This document shows positions 1 through 11,100 of a DNA stretch of 64,000 nucleotides, piece after piece. The stretch spans positions 11,650,138 through 11,714,137 of the forward strand of contig CM068544.1 of the NCBI GenBank assembly GCA_035048495.1. The letters run 5' to 3'. Under the pieces are notes generated by a model. It saw nothing but the letters and a program-made list of their open reading frames with translations, was not told the DNA's origin and did not search any database. Source of the stretch: Euptelea pleiosperma (Eukaryota; Streptophyta; Magnoliopsida; Ranunculales; Eupteleaceae). A program made the translations under genes and the position numbers. The stretch's first letter is position 1, and each line of letters starts with the position of its first letter.

Positions 1-1758
1 AAAGGACGTAAAGACGGAATTGGAAAGTTGCTGAAGCGGAAAGCTGCTCAATTTGGACAGCCCGACCTTTTCGGGAAACTTTCTATTTTTTGTTTTTAGT
101 GATTTTTAGCAGTTTTTAATTACTATTTTTAATGCCTCGGAAGGCCGAGTGCAAAGTTGTAATAATTTAGGAATTTTACTGCTTTCCAAATAACTGCTAG
201 ATTTTGTTCTAGGGTTTTTTAGAAACCCTAGATTAAGTGGAAATTACCAAAAAAATTAAAAAATCAAAATTCAAAAAAATTAGGGTTTTATATTCTACAG
301 ATTTTTAGAAATCACCAATCAAGGATTTGCGATTTTTGGAAAGATTCTAAAATCTTGAAACTTTGCTAAATTAGGGTTTCCCCTTTTAGAAGTTTCCTCT
401 TTAGAAGAATTTCTATCTTAGATATCTTCCGAATTTGGAAAAGTCTGCAAAAGGAAACACCCCAAATCTAGCAGAATTTCAATTTTGGGAAATTTCCCAA
501 AATTGTAAGGGATCCCGCAATCAAATCTTTCTTGGAAGATCTTCACAGTTCGGGAAACTTTCCAATCTAGGTATTTTCCATTTGGGAATTCCTAAATTTT
601 CACCCATCTCGAACTTGGAAATTAATTCAAACACTTGCCTAAATCCAGTGCTTGTTCAGTGTACCCTAAAAAAGGCAAGGATCTTCCAAATAGAATCCCG
701 AATACCTAGACCGTGCGATCTAACTTTTCTGCAGGAACACGATCTAGTGTGGGTAGGGAGCAAAAGCTCAAAGAGGTGGAGTCGGGCCCAAGCCCATTAG
801 GATACCCCTCCCTAACCCACGGAGGAGAACCCGTGGCGTGGCCCACGGGAGGTAAGTCTCTATCCTCGCCTTGAGTGCGATACAGAGCAATTTGGGTGAA
901 TCATTGGCGCTTGTCTATTTGCTTTCGCATACATATTATTCGACTTGCGTGGCGTGGCCGTTAATCAATCAACTCTAAGAGAGCAAACCCAGCTCTAAAT
1001 TGAAACTGGTGGGATTTCATCACCCACCTCATCACTCCAGCTGAAATTGATCCCCAGGATCCATCTATAATAAAAAGAATCAAGAAGTAGAGCCAATTAG
1101 CCCGGTGTTCGAGGAAAAATCCATACAAAGCGAACCCGCCTAACATCCAATCGAATTAAGACCACGAGCGCGGGTCCCTGTTGTCTAACACACCCATAAG
1201 TCCCTGCTACTCAAGTACACTGAGCTCGATGTGGCATCTTAGACTATTCGGCGGTTAGTTGCGTGTGGACTAGGAACACGCATCAACCCTAGCTTAACCC
1301 GAGGGAACACTCTTCTTATACACTTGACCAATCCGGTTAGTCTGGGACGTACTTAAGACAGCCATTGTGCCGAACGTCTGTCTAGGCTTCGGATTGCCTT
1401 GTTGTTGACTAGAGTTAGTACTAAAGGATTCGCTCTGAAAAGTGTAGCCTGGTGAGAACCTCTGAGTGCAAACAGTTAGTCCGGCGGCTAAAAGATAAAC
1501 CAGTGGTCCGCCCACTGTCATAATCTACTCTAGCCCCAAAACTAACAAGATAATGCCTAAAATATATCTTGATTGTTTAAAATAGGATTATCTGTACTTG
1601 GTGTGCATCATTTAGAATCACTACTCCAGTGTCTCCTTTTGACAACTTTTTGCCAAATCTTGGGCTTGCTTTTTCAAGTAGAAGCCCGGTTGGACCTGTC
1701 CAAACCTTTTACTGACTCGATCTGAGAGTTAGTCCACCGCACCCCTCTATCGCCTCTA
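1..1758 (+). other. Untranslated leader of element A
   Basis: This stretch lies between the missing 5' LTR/PBS and the gag-like start at 1759. It is nearly base-for-base the reverse complement of about 12690-14345, the leader of element B, which shows it is an element leader and not host DNA. Short open frames here (435-800 for example) are not conserved as protein and I do not call them genes. Long leaders are usual in the Athila/Tat lineage. Confidence 0.8.
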
Positions 1759-3593
1759 ATGGCAGATGAAAGGCCTCTGTATGAGACCTACTACAGTTTC
1801 TGTGAGAATCGAGGTGATCACTCTCAACAATGGTATGACAATTCTGCGTATCATCATGATACTCCAGTCTCGCACACTTCTACAGGGTATGATAATCACC
1901 GAGATCCGGAGTACAATTCTGTACTCCAAGAGCTTAAAAATTCAGTCTCTGCCCTTTGTGCCGCAGTCCAGCAACCTCTGTACCATTCCCAATCTGTAGG
2001 ATATGACCCTCCTATCCAGCAAGATGTCTGTACCTTTCCATCTCCAATGCAGACCTCCTATGACAACACTTATTATCCGGATAATAGGAGTCACCATAAC
2101 TTTGGTTGGGAACAGTCTGCCCTCCCGCAGCAACTGCCGTAGGATAATTATCCTTCCGGGTTCCATCAACCCAACGGAGAGTATGACTGGCAATACTCAC
2201 AATTCCAGTACCCGTCATATCCACAGAATGACTATTCTGATCAACAGTGGGCCCCTCAGGATTTTCAGAGTCAGCAGCTAGTCCCAGACTCCACTCTGCC
2301 TTCCAACTTTCATACCCAGTCGGACTACAATCAAGAGTTCGCACCTCAGTCCCCTTGGCTGAACCGCCTCCGTTGGCTACTAAACCCGGTCTAGAGGACC
2401 TTCTCTCTCAGTACATTGCCCAGCAACAACAGTTTTTCCAAGGTTTAGAGCACCAACAAAAGCAATCTATGGAAAGCTTCGAGCAATGTCTCATTCAATT
2501 AGAAAATGAGAGAGAGGAAGTCAACTTCACTTACCCACCAGTAGCTTATCCTGAGGAGAATGATATGGCCACTGTCTATAATGAGGAGTCGCACAATTGG
2601 ACCAAGTACCAGAATTGCCAGGATGAAATTGAAATTGTACCCACCCCTAGATCGAGCCAGACTATTGAGGAACCAGTGTATCCTTATACGGTGACTTTAA
2701 GAGCACCACATCCTGAACCTACCTCAGAGCAACCTATTTCTCACTCTCCCACTGCTGCTTCTAACCTGGACCCTGAAGATGATCATCATGACACTGAGTT
2801 TTGTCTCGATCGTAGGATCCCTGCTGTCATAGATCTACCGTTCCTCCCCACCTCCCTTGAATTGTGCAACAATTGTGATGAACCCGAGTCTCAATCTTTG
2901 GTGCCCTTAACAGCACCAACTTCTGGACCGAGCACAGAGATACCCATGTCCATCTCTATCTCTGATGCAGACATTCCTACCGTAGAACCGTGTCTAGAAT
3001 ATGAGACTCCCGCTGTCCTGGACCTACCGATCCCCACCGAGGAGGAACATATTGAATGTAGGGATTGGAACATCCCTCTCAAATTAGAAAACATCGAGGG
3101 AGAGGTCAACAGTTTTCACCCGTCACCCTACGTCGATGTTGTTGATGAACCGTATGTCATGGAGAGTCTAATTCAGGACTCTCTCGAGGATAAATTATCC
3201 AAGTGTCAAGAACACTTTGAGTCTGACTTCATCTCAGAGTCAGACAATTTTGGTATTACTAATCTGCAGGAGTCTGCTCCATTCAGATACATTCCCGCAA
3301 AACTCAATGAGTTTGCGGCTCTGCTAACCACGGTCAGAGAACCCACTACTACTCTCATCTCAGTCTTTACTGAGAAGCTTCTATCCCTCCCTGCTGAACT
3401 AAATGTTTTTGCGGGTCTGCTCAGAGAACCCACTCCTACTCCTATCCTCTCAGTTTTTATTGATAAGCTTCAATCCCTCCCTACTCAACTACACACTTTT
3501 GTAGGGCTACTCAGAGAACTTACTGTCCTTCTCTCAGTCTACACTGAGAAAGACCTATTCTACACAGGTATACCTAGACAAGGGATAGGATAA
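1759..3593 (+). pseudogene. Hollowed gag-derived reading frame lacking CA, zinc knuckle, PR core and RT
   Basis: The frame starts MADERPLYET, matching the internal MAVERPLIET (residue 50) of the element B polyprotein. It then skips the capsid region and resumes at VLQELKNSVSALCAAVQQP, matching VIQELSKSVSALAVSVQKP. The CCHC knuckle is missing, but the Q/P/Y-rich tail, KPGLEDLLSQ and the coiled-coil-like Q-rich segment follow. The protease active site is absent. Two versions of the protease tail remain (CLDRRIPAVIDLPF; CLEYETPAVLDLPI), then the pre-RT linker (MESLIQDSLEDKLSKCQEHF), and it ends before RT. Lesions seen: TAG at 2140-2142 where B has no stop, and a one-base frameshift near 2345-2365, after which frame 3 runs on to 3593. 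Otherwise about 610 codons stay open. What the product might do is unknown; a structural or RNA-packaging role is conjecture. Confidence 0.75.
3303..3556 (+). repeat. Three in-frame tandem copies of a ~30-codon module
   Basis: Units begin LNEFAALLTTVREPT, LNVFAGLLREPTPTP and LHTFVGLLRELTVLL, each followed by a form of LSVFTEKLLSLP. The period is about 90-99 bases, a multiple of three. Element B has one equivalent unit, LIEFEPLITMAREPI, so the triplication belongs to A. Confidence 0.8.
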
Positions 3594-5518
3594 CTATTTT
3601 CGTTCCACCTTAGGTGTCAGGAAGACTGCAGATTCACTCAGTCTCCATGAGTTTTAACCTGGTTGGGGGTACTTGATATACCCCCATCATGTCTGGCTGA
3701 AGACGTAAAACTTAGCGCTTTCGGAAAGGCAATTTCGGTATTCCTAGAGTACATGAGTCTCATGCATTTGTTATTACTGTTATATCTCTGAAAATGCAGG
3801 TACCTTCATTCTCCCGATCATCAGGTACCAAACACTGTCGAGTTTCTGCCGACTTGGTAACATCCTTCCTGAATCTTTGCATCATCATCACTGATTTGTT
3901 ATCATTTTATGTCCCGGTCATGAGCACCGAGGACGGTGCTATATTTTGGTTGGGGGTGGGTATTTACCAAAACTCATGTCTTCATTAAAAAAAAAAAAAA
4001 TTTCTTATTTTTGGGGTGATTTCCTATGTTCTCCAAAAGTTTTCTAGAATTTCAAAAATGTGTCAAATACCCTGACTTTGATTAGCTAAAAACCTTCGTT
4101 AAGTCAGTATTGAGGATGTCAATTTTTGTTTAAAGTTAGCGTCAAGTCAAGTCAGGCGTGACTACAGCAGGTTTGAAAACTCAGAAAAACTCAGATTTGG
4201 CACAATTGTACACTATCAACATCAGAGTCATCCTAAGTTTTGAAACTCTAGAGATCCTGTGAGAATAATTGTGGAGACCTAACCCAGTGAGTTTTCGAGC
4301 CTTTAATCATTTCAGAGAGTTATACAATAATCCTGAGTCAATGGATGACTCACTATTCTTCATGCCCGCAATATTCGTTGAGAGATCTCATTATCTTTTG
4401 CTTCGATCATAAAACTCGGAACGACATCAAAAATTGGATTACTACAACAGAACCTTCTCTGTATCCAGTCAAGACAGTATGCATGGTAGTGCAAACCCTA
4501 GAAAATGATTTAGGCCATTTTTCTGAACCATTCAGTCTTTTTACTCACATGAATTATACTTCACTAGAAACCCCTTGAACCCTTCTATAAAAGCCTTTTC
4601 TTTGTAAACCCATCAACCTAAAATCCAATCCAGCTACGAAGCATGACTGGCTACCCTTATTTTGAGATGGACAAAAGAATAACTGATATGGGTGTACCAT
4701 GAAAAGAAAAGTAAAGAAGAAGAATCAAAAGAAAAAGAAAGTGGTTCAAGCTGAAAACAAAATATGGAAAGAAAGTATGAAAAAGTGCTGAAAAGAAATT
4801 GAGCAGTCTCAGAAATATCAAGAAAAAGAGAAAAATACAAAAAAGGAAAAAGAACCAGATAATGGTGTTACGCCGCAGGAAAAATGCAAGAAAATGGCAA
4901 TATCCTCTCAAGATCTTTGAAATCCTGTATACCTTTATTTTTCTACACCTGACCTAAGCCTCATTACAACCCAGGAAAGTCCTACTTGATTCTAGGATAG
5001 CACGATCATAAAATGTGGAGATTGGAGAAGGAGAAGCTATAGAGTTTGATCTAACGTTCCCGAGTGAAGTGGTATTCCAATCATGAGATCTTCTTCTATT
5101 AAATATGTCCTTCCTTTAAATAATACATATGTGAGATCTTTGCTTTCATCAACACATCTCCTCACATATAAATTGAGAGAAAAAAAGAAAACCCTTCTTG
5201 TGTGATTCTATTTTGAGTGCTAAACATGTGAGATTTGAGGTCGAGGCATAAAAACTTAGAGGTGATCTGGAAATCTTTACTGTCGGATGATGAGAATGTT
5301 GAGCACACACACACGCAGAGTCTGACTATTCTGGGTCATCAGTCTGTAGTCTTGCCAAAACTCTCCAACTCTTCACTAGCATGTAACTATTTTTGCATCC
5401 ATTCAATGATTTGACGAATGGTGTTTTCCCTGAGCTAATATGAAAAAGTGTGCAGCATGTGCAGAGCCCTTTTAAGCTCATTTATTTCGCACTAATTGCC
5501 AAGGATTGGCAATATGCT
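3594..5518 (+). other. 3' non-coding region of element A
   Basis: No convincing gene is present. The stretch is collinear, in reverse complement, with 53959-55926 of element D, so it is a conserved 3' domain of the family. It holds two tracts like the polypurine tract (near 3661 and 3945), an A-run at 3987-3999 and short unsupported open frames. The env-like ORF known from some Athila elements is not recognisable here or in D. Confidence 0.7.
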
Positions 5519-5530
5519 GGTTGGGGGTTG
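5519..5530 (+). promoter_or_regulatory. Polypurine tract of element A
   Basis: GGTTGGGGGTTG sits directly before the LTR start TGATATTCGC, as expected for the plus-strand primer of reverse transcription. The same 12 bases abut the 3' LTR of element D in the opposite orientation. Confidence 0.8.
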
Positions 5531-6763
5531 TGATATTCGCTCAAAAGTGCTTATTTTAAGCAATTATCCTTTTAGCGTTATCGCACTCTCCTACGTAAAA
5601 CTTCTCTAATTATCCACTTTTCTACGTAAGAGTCTATCTCATTGCGTAGAACACACTTTTCTGGACGAAATGGTATATTTGCATGCATTAAACACATTTT
5701 TAGAAGTTTAGATATTAAGCCGTTCTGATTAAGTCTCATTACGCGCTTCTTCTGTTGCAGAAAACCCCGATGGGACAATTCTCGAGACTTGCGAGCCCAC
5801 ATCGATCAGGAAAGCCCATTATCAAAGCTTAAGGAGCTCACATGCTATGACTAGAAGATATGGGCCAAATATGGGCTGAATAAGAGGACCAAAAGGCCGG
5901 CCCAAAGAACGAAGAGAGTAGGAGAGCCAATGACCAAAAGACAGACCAAAGCGTTTAAAGCCACATGAGTCAGCAAGGAATGATAGTCTACTCTACTGGA
6001 GAAGCGTAAGGATGGTCACAGTGAAGACTGGGGTTCCAGACCCTCCGCCAGTGCTTTTCTCTCTATTTTCTGATACTTTCTCTCTCATTTCTCCTTATTC
6101 TCTCTCTCTCTTCATCTCTCGGTCCTCGAATCTACTGACCTAACCCCAGAACTCCTGCCCATCAGCTCTATCTCATCTCCCTTAGCTTTCTGACCGTTGG
6201 ATCTTCCATCGGACCGTTGGATCTTCAATCGGACCGTTGGATCTCTCTAGATCCATCGATCTACCAATCTAGGTCCCAATCAAGTCACCATCCATCTGAT
6301 CGCCATCAAACTATCTGTCACATCATCTTGTGAAATGATGGACATCATCAATCCATGTGGGCCAGTAGCCGGGCCCATCATCATCGACCCGCTGTCCGAC
6401 CAGTTAGTGGACCCCGTGAATTTCAAAATAATTTTAATTAAATTTTAAAAAATGGGGGGTCCACTAAATGGGGAGATTCCCCATAGAAAAGTAATGTTTT
6501 ACTTAAAAAAATAAAAATAAAAAAAATAAAAAAAAAATAAAAAAAATATTTTTCATATTTTTATTTTCAAAAAATACCCTATTTCCATTAAAGGAAATAG
6601 GGAGCTTTAAAAGGATAAGGAGAGGGGTTCGTTCGAACCCTAATCCCTCTCCCCTCTCCTCCTCTCCTTCCCCAAAACCGTTCCGGAGTTTTTCCCCTCC
6701 TTCTTCTCCTTCTTTTTCTTCCTTCTCTTCCTCCTCTTCTTCATCTTCTTCATTTTTTTTCTC

Positions 6764-6790
6764 GCCGGAGTTGCAGGCAGCAACTCCGGC
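6764..6790. repeat. CCGGAGTTGC palindrome (LTR of element A, three copies)
   Basis: An inverted repeat with arms GCCGGAGTTGC/GCAACTCCGGC and loop AGGCA. Two more lie in the same LTR at 6940-6965 (loop AAACTT) and 7286-7311 (loop ATGCGT, with CTGGAG arms). All lie downstream of the TATA-like box, so they would be in the transcript. Confidence 0.85.
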
Positions 6791-7089
6791 CGCCTGCACG
6801 CCCTTCTCCCTTCTCCCCCTCATCTTTCCCTCCTCTTCTCTTCCCTCTCTTCTTCCTTCCTCTTCCTCTTCTCTTTCGTTGGCCTTCCTCTGGCGAGCTG
6901 GTGGAGCGTGCCACCTTCTTCTTCTTCTTCTCCTCATCACCGGAGTTGCAAACTTGCAACTCCGGCCGCCTGCAACCAGTCTTCATTAATGCGAAGTAAT
7001 GGTCTGCAAGAGAGCAGACCGTCACTACCACCACCGGAAACTCTCCCTTTTCTTTCCCCTTTGCTCTTCTTCCTCTTTTTCTTCTCCAC

Positions 7090-7113
7090 GCCGGACTGGT
7101 GAACCAGTCCGGC
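7090..7113. repeat. Perfect 11-bp-arm palindrome unrelated to the CCGGAGTTGC family
   Basis: GCCGGACTGGT, two-base spacer GA, then ACCAGTCCGGC. Eroded relatives are seen near 15853-15879 and half-sites near 52266 and 62490. Neighbouring palindromes at 7001-7020, 7206-7221, 7427-7441 and 7454-7472 each have different arms. Confidence 0.85.
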
Positions 7114-7896
7114 AAGCACCATTGAAGCTCTGCTGCATCGTCCTCTGCCTCCATCATCTTCAGCCTGCACCTATTCCGCCTCCATCAATAACACTAGCAA
7201 CAACTGTTGCATACCAGCAACGTTTCTACAGCCTGCAACAAGTGCCTTGGCTTCCCAACGCCTCCTTCCTCATCACCAAGGCTTGCTGGAGTTGCATGCG
7301 TGCAACTCCAGCGTCTCCTTCTTCCATAGCCACCTGCTACCACCGTCTCTTTCTCCCTTTCTTCTTCTCTTTCTTCTTTTATTCTCCTTCTTCCTTATCT
7401 CATTCCCTTCTTCTTACCGGCCAGCTGGTTTGTAACAAACCGCCCTCCTCCACGCACAACCCCATGTTGTGCATCACCATCCACCCTTCAGAGAGACAAC
7501 GAGCAACCACAAAAGTTCCAGGGCTGCCACGTGCTTGATCCACCAGTGAACAACTGCATCACATCACCACCATTCTTGACCGGTGCACCATCCTCCGCTC
7601 ACCTCATCATCAAGACCCCCTCTCCTTGCAAGCCACCAAGCCAGCGGGTAGCCCCTTCTTTCTTGGCCGATCAAGTGACCGGTAAGTCTTGGAAGGTGAC
7701 TTCTTTCTCTTCTCTTGCTTTCCCTCTCTAGAATCTTCACCTTCTCTCTCTCTAAAATCATTTTCTTTTTCTCTCACTAATCCCTTTCTACTTTCCCTCT
7801 CTAAATCCTCCATTTCTCTCTCTAATTTTCATGCTTTCTAATTAGGTTTTCCTGATGTTTTATGATTATATGCACATTTGATAAATTAATAAAGCA

Positions 7897-8152
7897 AATT
7901 AGGACAAGTTTTGCTGTAGATATGGGCATCTTTAAATAATGTGGGCCAGTAGAATTCGCATTGCAGAACTTTTTCTGCAGTTTTCTTAGTACTGAAATGA
8001 CCACCACAAGGTTGGTCATGACACGAGGACAAGATATTGAGTTGGTCCGACTCAGGGACACAGAGACGAATGATCTGGTCAGGACAGTATTTATACAAAT
8101 AAGGGTCATCCCAAGAGTAGTACTTAACTCTTGCTAGGAATTGGCTTTTGTC
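7897..8152 (-). pseudogene. Integrase N-terminal (HHCC) remnant of element B
   Basis: Downstream of the UAG at 8153-8155, in the same frame, the translation continues [12 protein letters not shown], then [16 protein letters not shown], the zinc-binding part [11 protein letters not shown] and KTCPN. There the homology to element D ends at the junction with element A. Only the two His and the first Cys of the HHCC finger are retained, and the catalytic core is gone. It is nonfunctional as integrase. Confidence 0.85.
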
Positions 8153-11100
8153 CTATTTTGACCAGTGTGAAGGCATTTCTTCGGTGACAAGGTAGTTGAC
8201 AATGTCAGCATACCAAGGATTAACAGAGATGGCGAACAGTTGTTCGTCTGGAAATGTTTCAGGGATGGGCTGGGTGTCGAAGGATGACTCTAAAGTCAGT
8301 CTAGACAAGTGATCAGCCACTACATTCTCAGTTCCTTTCTTATCCTTAATCTCGAGGTCGAATTCCTGCAGTAAGAGAATCCATCGAATTAATCGAGGTT
8401 TGGTTTCCTTTTTCGACATGAGATAACGAAGGGCTGCATGATCAGTGTACACAACCACCTTAGTGGCTAAGAGGTACTGACAGAATTTATCAAGGGCGCA
8501 GACTACCGCCAGGAGTTCTTTCTCAGTGGTAGAGTAATTCATTTGGGCAGAGTTAAGAGTTTTGCTCGCGTAGTAGATCACGTGTGACCTTTTGTCAACT
8601 CTCTGCCCTAGAACGGCGCCTAACACGTAGTCAGAAGCATCGCACATTACCTCAAAAGGTAGAGTCCAGTCCGGGGGACGGATAATGGGCGCAGTAGTGA
8701 GCTCAAATTTGAGAGGCTCAAATGCCTTGACACAGTCAGCATTAAAGTCGAAAGGACTATCTTTAGCCAGAAGATGGGACAGAGGTCGAGCGATTTGAGA
8801 GAAGTCCTTGATGAATCGCCTATAGAATCTTCCGTGTACCAAAAAGGATCGGATGTCACGCACGGACTTAGGAATGGGCAAGGTCGAGATGATATCGATT
8901 TTAGCTTTGTCGACCTCAATGCCCTGATGGGAAATGACATGTCCCAGAACAATGCCCTTCTTCACCATGAAGTGGCATTTCTCCCAATTGAGGACAAGTC
9001 GCTTGTCCTGACAGCGGTGAAGTACAAGCCCTAGATGGTTCAGACAGTCATCAAAGGATGACCCAAAAATTGAGAAGTCGTCCATAAAGACTTCGAGGAA
9101 TTTTTCCACCATGTCAGAGAATATGCTCATCATACACCTTTGAAAGGTCGCGGGTGCATTGCAGAGGCCAAAGGGCATGCGCTTGTAGGCAAAAGTGCCA
9201 AAGGGACAGGTGAAAGTTGTCTTCTCGTGATCCTCAAGGGCGATGGGTATTTGATTATACCCTGAGTAACCATCGAGGAAGCAGTAATAGGAGTGACCTG
9301 CTAGTCTCTCCAACATTTGGTCTATGAAGGGTAAAGGAAAATGGTCCTTCCTAGTGTTGGTGTTGAGTCGTCGGTAATCGATGCAGACTCTCCACCCTTT
9401 CTTCAGGCGCTGGGTGACCATTTCCTTGTTCTCATTTTCCACAACTGTGAATCCTGCCTTTTTAGGGACGACATGAATAGGACTCACCCATTTGCTATCG
9501 GAGATGGGATAAATGATACCCGCATCTAACAGTTTAAGGACCTCATCCCGGACTACATCCTTCAAGACGGGGTTCAACCTCCTCTGGTGTTCTCGAGAGG
9601 TTTTGGATTCATCCTCGAGATAGATGTGATGTTGGCACACCGAGGGGTCTATGCCTCGAATATCATCTATAGTCCAACCTATCGCAGATTTGTGCTCGTT
9701 GAGCAGCTCGAGAAGTTTCTTACGTTCACTCTCAGACAAAGCGGAAGCAATAATGACAGGGTAGGTTTCCTTAGGACCAAGATAGGCATAGGAAAGATCT
9801 GTGGGAAGAGGCTTAAGCTCCAATATTGGAGCAGATGAAGTAGAAATAGGTGTCACAGAAGACACGGATTGAAGAGGTTTGACTTCAGTAGGTAAAGGAA
9901 TGATGGGTTCTCTGGCCATGGTTATCAGAGGCTCGAACTCGATGAGAGGAGCGGGGATCTCTATCAGTGGAGCAGTCTCCAAAAGATCATTGAGATCAGA
10001 AATAGCTGACTCTGTTGCAAAGTCAGCTCCAAAGTGTTCTAGACACTGCTTAAGAATATCTTCGATGGAGTCCGGGATTAGACTCTCAACGGCACACATT
10101 TCATCGGTTACTTCGCGATCGGCATCTTGTTGCATTAAACGAAAGATGTTGACCTCAGCTTTGAGGTTACCGAAAGCAATGGACATGTTTCCGTCCCAGC
10201 ACCCGATGTGTGTGTTCGCGGTGGCAAGGAATGGACGGCTTAAGATGACCGGAATGCGGTTATCCTGACACGGCTCGGTGTCTAGAATGATAAAGTCCAC
10301 AGGATAATAAAAGTCAGCGACTTTTACTAGGACATCTTCAATGATTCCTCTTGGAATCTTGATGGACTGATCAGCCAATTTCAGGGTGACATTGGTAGGC
10401 TTCATATCTTTTAGTCCTAACTGCTGATATACCGAGAATGGTATGAGGTTAACGCTAGCCCCTAAATCTAGCAAGGCAATGCAGCTAAAGTTGTCTCCAA
10501 TTTCACATTGGACAGTTGGGCTACCTGGATCCTTGTGTTTGATCACACTATTGCGTTGAATGAACGCGGTAGCTTTTTCGGCCAAGAAGGCAGCTTTGGG
10601 TACATGCGTACGCCGCTTAACTGTGCACAAGTCCTTGAGGAATTTGGCATAGGAAGGGATTTGCTTGATAGCAGAAAGGAATGGGATATTGATCTGGACA
10701 TCTTTAAAGACATCTAAGATCTCAGAGAATTGCTGATCCCGCTTATCTTGGACAAGTCTGTCCGGGAAGGGAGGCTTTACTCGACAAATGGATTTGTCTT
10801 TAGCCTTAGATTTCTGTACAGGGATATCTGATGTTGGTGCAGAGGTAGAAGAAGCAGAGGTAGGATTTGGACTAGTTTCCACGGTGCGAGTGATGGGTGC
10901 TGGAGATGGCACCGGTGGTGGTTGGACTCCCATGTCCACAGTTTTTCCAGATCGTAGGGTGGTTACAGCTTGCACCTCCCCTTGACAATTCTCATTCTGG
11001 CTTTGAGATTGGGAACCGATCTCATATACTGCTCCTTTGGCATTTCCTTTTGGGTTAGCGATGGGTTGGCTAGGGAAGGTGCCTTTAGCTTTCTCAGCTT

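Larger units (their letters stand above)
1..7896 (+). mobile_element. Element A: non-autonomous Athila-like LTR element, nearly complete
   Basis: The window opens a few tens of bases after where the primer-binding site should be, judged by alignment with the inverted leader of element B (around 14280-14350). The order is leader, one gag-derived reading frame, about 1.9 kb of non-coding DNA, polypurine tract and 3' LTR. Leader, 3' region and LTR match the autonomous-type elements B and D closely, but no RT, RNase H or integrase is present. This is the layout of a non-autonomous element relying on proteins made elsewhere; that dependence is inferred. The 5' LTR lies left of the window. The 3' LTR stops at about 7896, where the sequence changes to the integrase region of B. 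Confidence 0.85.
5531..7896 (+). repeat. 3' LTR of element A, 3'-truncated
   Basis: It begins TGATATTCGCTCAAAAGTGC. In order it has the tRNA-like B box (6032-6042), a TATA-like CTTTAAAAGG near 6605, pyrimidine-rich DNA with several perfect palindromes, and the start of a CTCTCTAAA/CTAGA array (about 7720-7830). The normal end (CCGCGTCGTTGG... CTACTTTCA) is missing. After TCATGCTTTCTAAT the sequence drifts, and by about 7897 it is element B integrase on the other strand. Open frames in the CT-rich part are compositional. Confidence 0.88.

Noticed and set aside
4345..4578. A 77-codon open frame in the 3' region of element A, as a possible env-like remnant
   Set aside because: No membrane segment or signal peptide, and I could not see the frame kept in the matching part of element D.
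6503..7538. Long open frames on both strands in C/T- and G/A-rich DNA, also at 15889-16298, 34743-35614, 46693-47163 and 62250-62816
   Set aside because: They come from low-complexity Ser/Pro/Leu or Lys/Glu/Arg composition inside LTRs, overlap on both strands and show no family motif.
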